DNA from: Macrotis lagotis
Lineage: Eukaryota > Chordata > Mammalia > Peramelemorphia > Peramelidae
Assembly (NCBI RefSeq): GCF_037893015.1
Contig: NC_133661.1
Coordinates: 246,337,503 to 246,401,502, forward strand
DNA length: 64,000 nucleotides
Reading direction: 5' to 3'
Each line of letters begins with the position of its first letter. The first letter of the stretch is position 1. Made by a program: the position numbers and the translations under genes. Under the pieces are notes generated by a model that did not search any database, was not told the DNA's origin, and was given only the letters and a program-made list of their open reading frames with translations. This document shows, piece by piece, positions 61,190 to 64,000 of the stretch.

Positions 61190-61339
61190 TTTTTTTAGGT
61201 TTTTGCAAGGCAATGGGGTTAAGTGGCTTGCCCAAGGCCACACAGCCAGGTAATTATTAAGTGTCTGAGACTGGATTTGAACCCAGGTCCTCCTGACTCC
61301 AGGGCCGGTGCTTTATCCACTGCACCACCTAGCCACCCC
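61190..61339 (-). mobile_element. tRNA-derived marsupial SINE
   Basis: Same family, full-length, with CORE and B box intact; near-repeat of cctccttca.ctttt on both sides (61173 and 61346) is its probable target duplication. Confidence 0.9.
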
Positions 61340-61344
61340 CAAAA

Positions 61345-62470
61345 CCCTCCTTCACCTTTCATATCTACTTATCAGTTCTTTTGATTTCATCTCTGCAATA
61401 TTTCAATCTGTTTCCCCCCCCCTCCATTCCCACTGCCATAATCCTAGGACAGGTTCTTATTACCAAATGCCTAGACTACAACAGCTGGTAATAAGAGTTT
61501 ATATAATAGTGATAATAACTAGCATTTAAATAGTGATTTAAGGTTTGTTTTAAATGTTATTCATATGGTCCTCATAACAAATAGGTGAGGGAGATATTAT
61601 TGTCATCTCCATCTTACATATGAAACTGAGTTAGAGATTAAGAGACTTGCTCAGGGTCATACAGCCAACAAGTATCTGAACCCCTATTTGAACCCAAGGC
61701 TCTATCTAGTGCACCATCTTGCTGACTGCAGTCTTCCCCATGCTTCATACCACATCCTTCATACCATACATGATATACATACATAAATACACACACAAAT
61801 ATGTTTTAAAAAGCACTCTTCTGCAAGATGAAGTATAAATTTACAGAGGAGAAAGCTAAGGCTCAAAGTGACTTGTCTAGGTCTTGAACTCAGGTGTTCT
61901 GGCTTCTCTATATTATGTTGTTTTCTTTCTATGCACAGATCTGGATTTGTCACTCTTATGCTCAAAAATTTCTGTGGCTCAGAAAGCAAGTTTTTAAAAC
62001 CTTTTGTCTGGCATTCAATTCAAACCTATTCTTTCCGGAATTATTTAATGTCATGTCTTTTTGTGTACTTTCTGATCTAGCTAAACTCAATGGCTCTCTG
62101 TATCCTGAAAAATCCACTATATTCATAAGACTTGGATTTTCTCAAGCTATTCTTTTCGACTCAAATGTTTTCTCTTCATTTTAAACCCAACCAAATGCTA
62201 CTTCCTTCATGATGCCTTTATTCATTTCCTGATTAAAAATACCCTCTCTCTTCAGCTTTCACATGGCACTTTATTTTGTAAATCTCTTTACCCACTTATG
62301 TAATATTATCTATAGCATGTAATGATCTATATTGCTAGATTGACCCTGGAAAATTCTTTAAGGCAGGATTTGTGTCTGTCATAAACTTTAGGTCTCCTCC
62401 AGCACATAATATAGTCCTCTGAACATAGCAGGGGGATTTAAAATGCAGGCATTGTTAATAAAATGATTAA
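61345..62470 (+). mobile_element. L2/CR1-type LINE fragments
   Basis: ccactgccataatcctagga with acctagacta-like codons, then tctggatttgtcactcttat, gtctggcattcaattcaaac, cttccttcatgatgccttta and a degenerate 3' end around 62340-62470. A MIR-like piece (61500-61720) lies inside. Decayed, non-coding. Confidence 0.5.
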
Positions 62471-62559
62471 TAAATATTTGCTTTGTTGAGTTATATCAAA
62501 ATTAAATATATCAATTTGGCATTCAAGCAAAGTCTTCCAAACAGTGTCTTCTCTATCCT

Positions 62560-62920
62560 TGTCCATTTCATTACATTTACCTGTTTTTCTTATGACTTTC
62601 CAAGTCAGCCTGTTTGTTTTAGTTGGGCAACTTTCTTTGATATTGTTTCCCACTCTAGTCTTGACTCTGCTTCTCTACTGTTCCTCCCTTCACTAAGACT
62701 GACCTTTCACCTTTTTGCAAACTTTCATTTTACTTTTCTCCTTCTTCAGAGATCCCTAACTTGTATTTGCTTATCTTTGTCCATTTTATATCCTCCCCAA
62801 GAGTATATAAACTTCTTGACTCCAGGGACAATTTTCTTCTCAGTTTTTTTTTAATCTTTAGGATGAAGGATAGTGTCTGATTCATAGTAGGTGCTTGATA
62901 AATTTTTATGGAATTGAATA
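62560..62920 (+). mobile_element. Second degenerate L2-like 3' end
   Basis: tataaacttcttgactccag, gggacaattttcttctcagt and attcatagtaggtgcttgat are the L2 3' end pattern (segment 62795-62900); the upstream part is pyrimidine-rich and less certain. Confidence 0.45.
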
Positions 62921-63437
62921 ACTGCTTTGGTAATTTTTCCAGAAGTAAGGGACTATGTGAGATATATCTGGGGTTCTCTCATGTGCTAGGTACATAAAGA
63001 AATGTTTTCTGAGTAAAGAAATCCATTTTCCTTTGGTGATTTTATTGTTATCTGGTCAATGTGAATGCAAATTCCTCAAATGAAGAAACTGTGACTTCTG
63101 ACTCAATGGATCAGAATAGGTGCTTGGCCTATGGCAGGGACCTAATAAATGCTCAGTGAAATAAAATGAATTAGATGTGATCATCTTCCAAGGGCCATAT
63201 ACAGATAATGGCATGCACACAAACATATACCTGTGTGATAAATGATTATTAATAACCAATGATTTGGGGAGATTCAGATTCTATTCCCTTACTTCCCATT
63301 TTTCATCTATCCTCATTTCAAGATTATAGTCTCTAAGGTTGAATTCTATATAGATCTCACCTAGCAATTGTGTTCTACTTAGGTTTGGGTGGGAATAAAG
63401 TCTTTGAATAGGTTGTTTTATGCTGAGGCTAACAAAG

Positions 63438-63587
63438 TAAATGGATAATCAAAGTTCAGATCCAGCCCCTCATTGTAATTAATACTCATTATCTTATTAA
63501 TAGTTAGCCAGATAAATGGATAATCAAAGTTCAGATCCAGCCCCTCATTGTAATTAATACTCATTATCTTATTAATAGTTAGCCAGA
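63438..63587. repeat. 75-bp perfect tandem duplication
   Basis: 63438-63512 and 63513-63587 are identical (unit starts taaatggataatcaaagttc and ends atagttagccaga). Two copies, no mismatch. Confidence 0.97.
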
Positions 63588-63877
63588 GTTGGTTGCCACT
63601 CTCTTCCTTCTTCCATTGAACATCTAAGCTTTGATTTTGATAGTTCTTGGTCTAAGAGACAGAGGGCCAAGTGACCATCCTTTTATTAAAATGCTGGCCT
63701 TGTTAATAAAAGAATTAAGTTGCCCAGAAATTATGTCTCTCAAACCTTTTTAAATGCCATGTGTCTACTCATGATATACAAATAAATATCATGTTTAAAT
63801 GAAGTAGAATGTCATATATATTTGTTCTTGGCTCAACTCCTTTTCTAATATGTTCCCCCCAACACAAAATATATATT

Positions 63878-64000
63878 GTTTAGTTATTTTCAGTTCTGTT
63901 TGACTCTTTGTGACTACATTTGGAGTTTTCTTGGCAAAGATAATAAAGTAATTTGCTATTTGCTTTTCCAGATCATTTTATAAATGAGAAAAGAGATGAG
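63878..64000 (-). mobile_element. SINE with BovB/RTE-like 3' end, copy 4, cut by window edge
   Basis: tttagttattttcagttctg, tgactctttgtgactacatt, gagttttcttggcaaagata, gatcattttataaatgagaa. It continues beyond 64000. Confidence 0.75.

Larger units (their letters stand above)
59035..64000 (-). other. TMEM63C intron, continuing past the window
   Basis: Reverse MIR cores (59245-59400, 60830-60950), MIR-like 59900-60115, three tRNA-derived SINEs, L2 pieces, the 75-bp duplication and a BovB-tailed SINE. I searched for the DYGR and LQG-x-FGG coding segments of the N-terminus and did not find them. Confidence 0.6.

Overview
The window is vertebrate nuclear DNA, almost certainly from a marsupial. 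The evidence is one long interrupted gene with GT-AG introns, about 18 copies of a tRNA-derived SINE with a marsupial-type CORE region and poly(A) tail, mammalian L1, HAL1, L2 and MIR remnants, and SINEs with a BovB/RTE-like 3' end. An Australian marsupial (for example a dasyurid) fits best, but the species is inferred. I see no bacterial operon, CRISPR array, phage or other prokaryote-type system.

One protein-coding gene spans most of the window on the minus strand: TMEM63C, an OSCA/TMEM63-family membrane channel gene. Eighteen coding exons can be placed from 59034 (5' side) to the stop codon at 5627-5629. Every visible junction has GT-AG signals and compatible phase, and no exon has an internal stop. 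The amino-terminal exons lie beyond position 64000. One internal exon, which should encode transmembrane helix 2, is missing exactly where the assembly carries a 100-N gap (50710-50809).

Layout by position: 1-5626 is 3' flank and probable 3' UTR with L1, L2 and SINE remnants. 5627-16011 is a compact cluster of seven exons for the last helices and the C-terminus. 17859-27561 holds four exons for helices 3-6 and part of the cytosolic domain, with an L1 (19482-20972) and a NAP1L1 processed pseudogene (about 23288-25281) in the introns. 27562-42474 is a 15-kb intron filled with L1, HAL1, SINEs, a palindromic DNA element and microsatellites. 42475-44639 is a cluster of four exons for the RRM-like cytosolic domain. 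44640-52262 is an intron with an L2, a nearly complete 2.7-kb HAL1 inserted in it, and the gap. 52263-59034 has three exons around helix 1. 59035-64000 is intron with SINEs, L2 pieces and a perfect 75-bp tandem duplication.

The only functional unit is TMEM63C. The rest is transposon history, in which several nested insertions can be ordered in time from target-site duplications. The observations most worth checking are the exon lost in the gap, the ORF2-less HAL1 with intact target-site duplication and L1-type 3' end, the HAL1/L1 junction at 33.96 kb, the SINE strand bias, and a 235-bp palindromic element.
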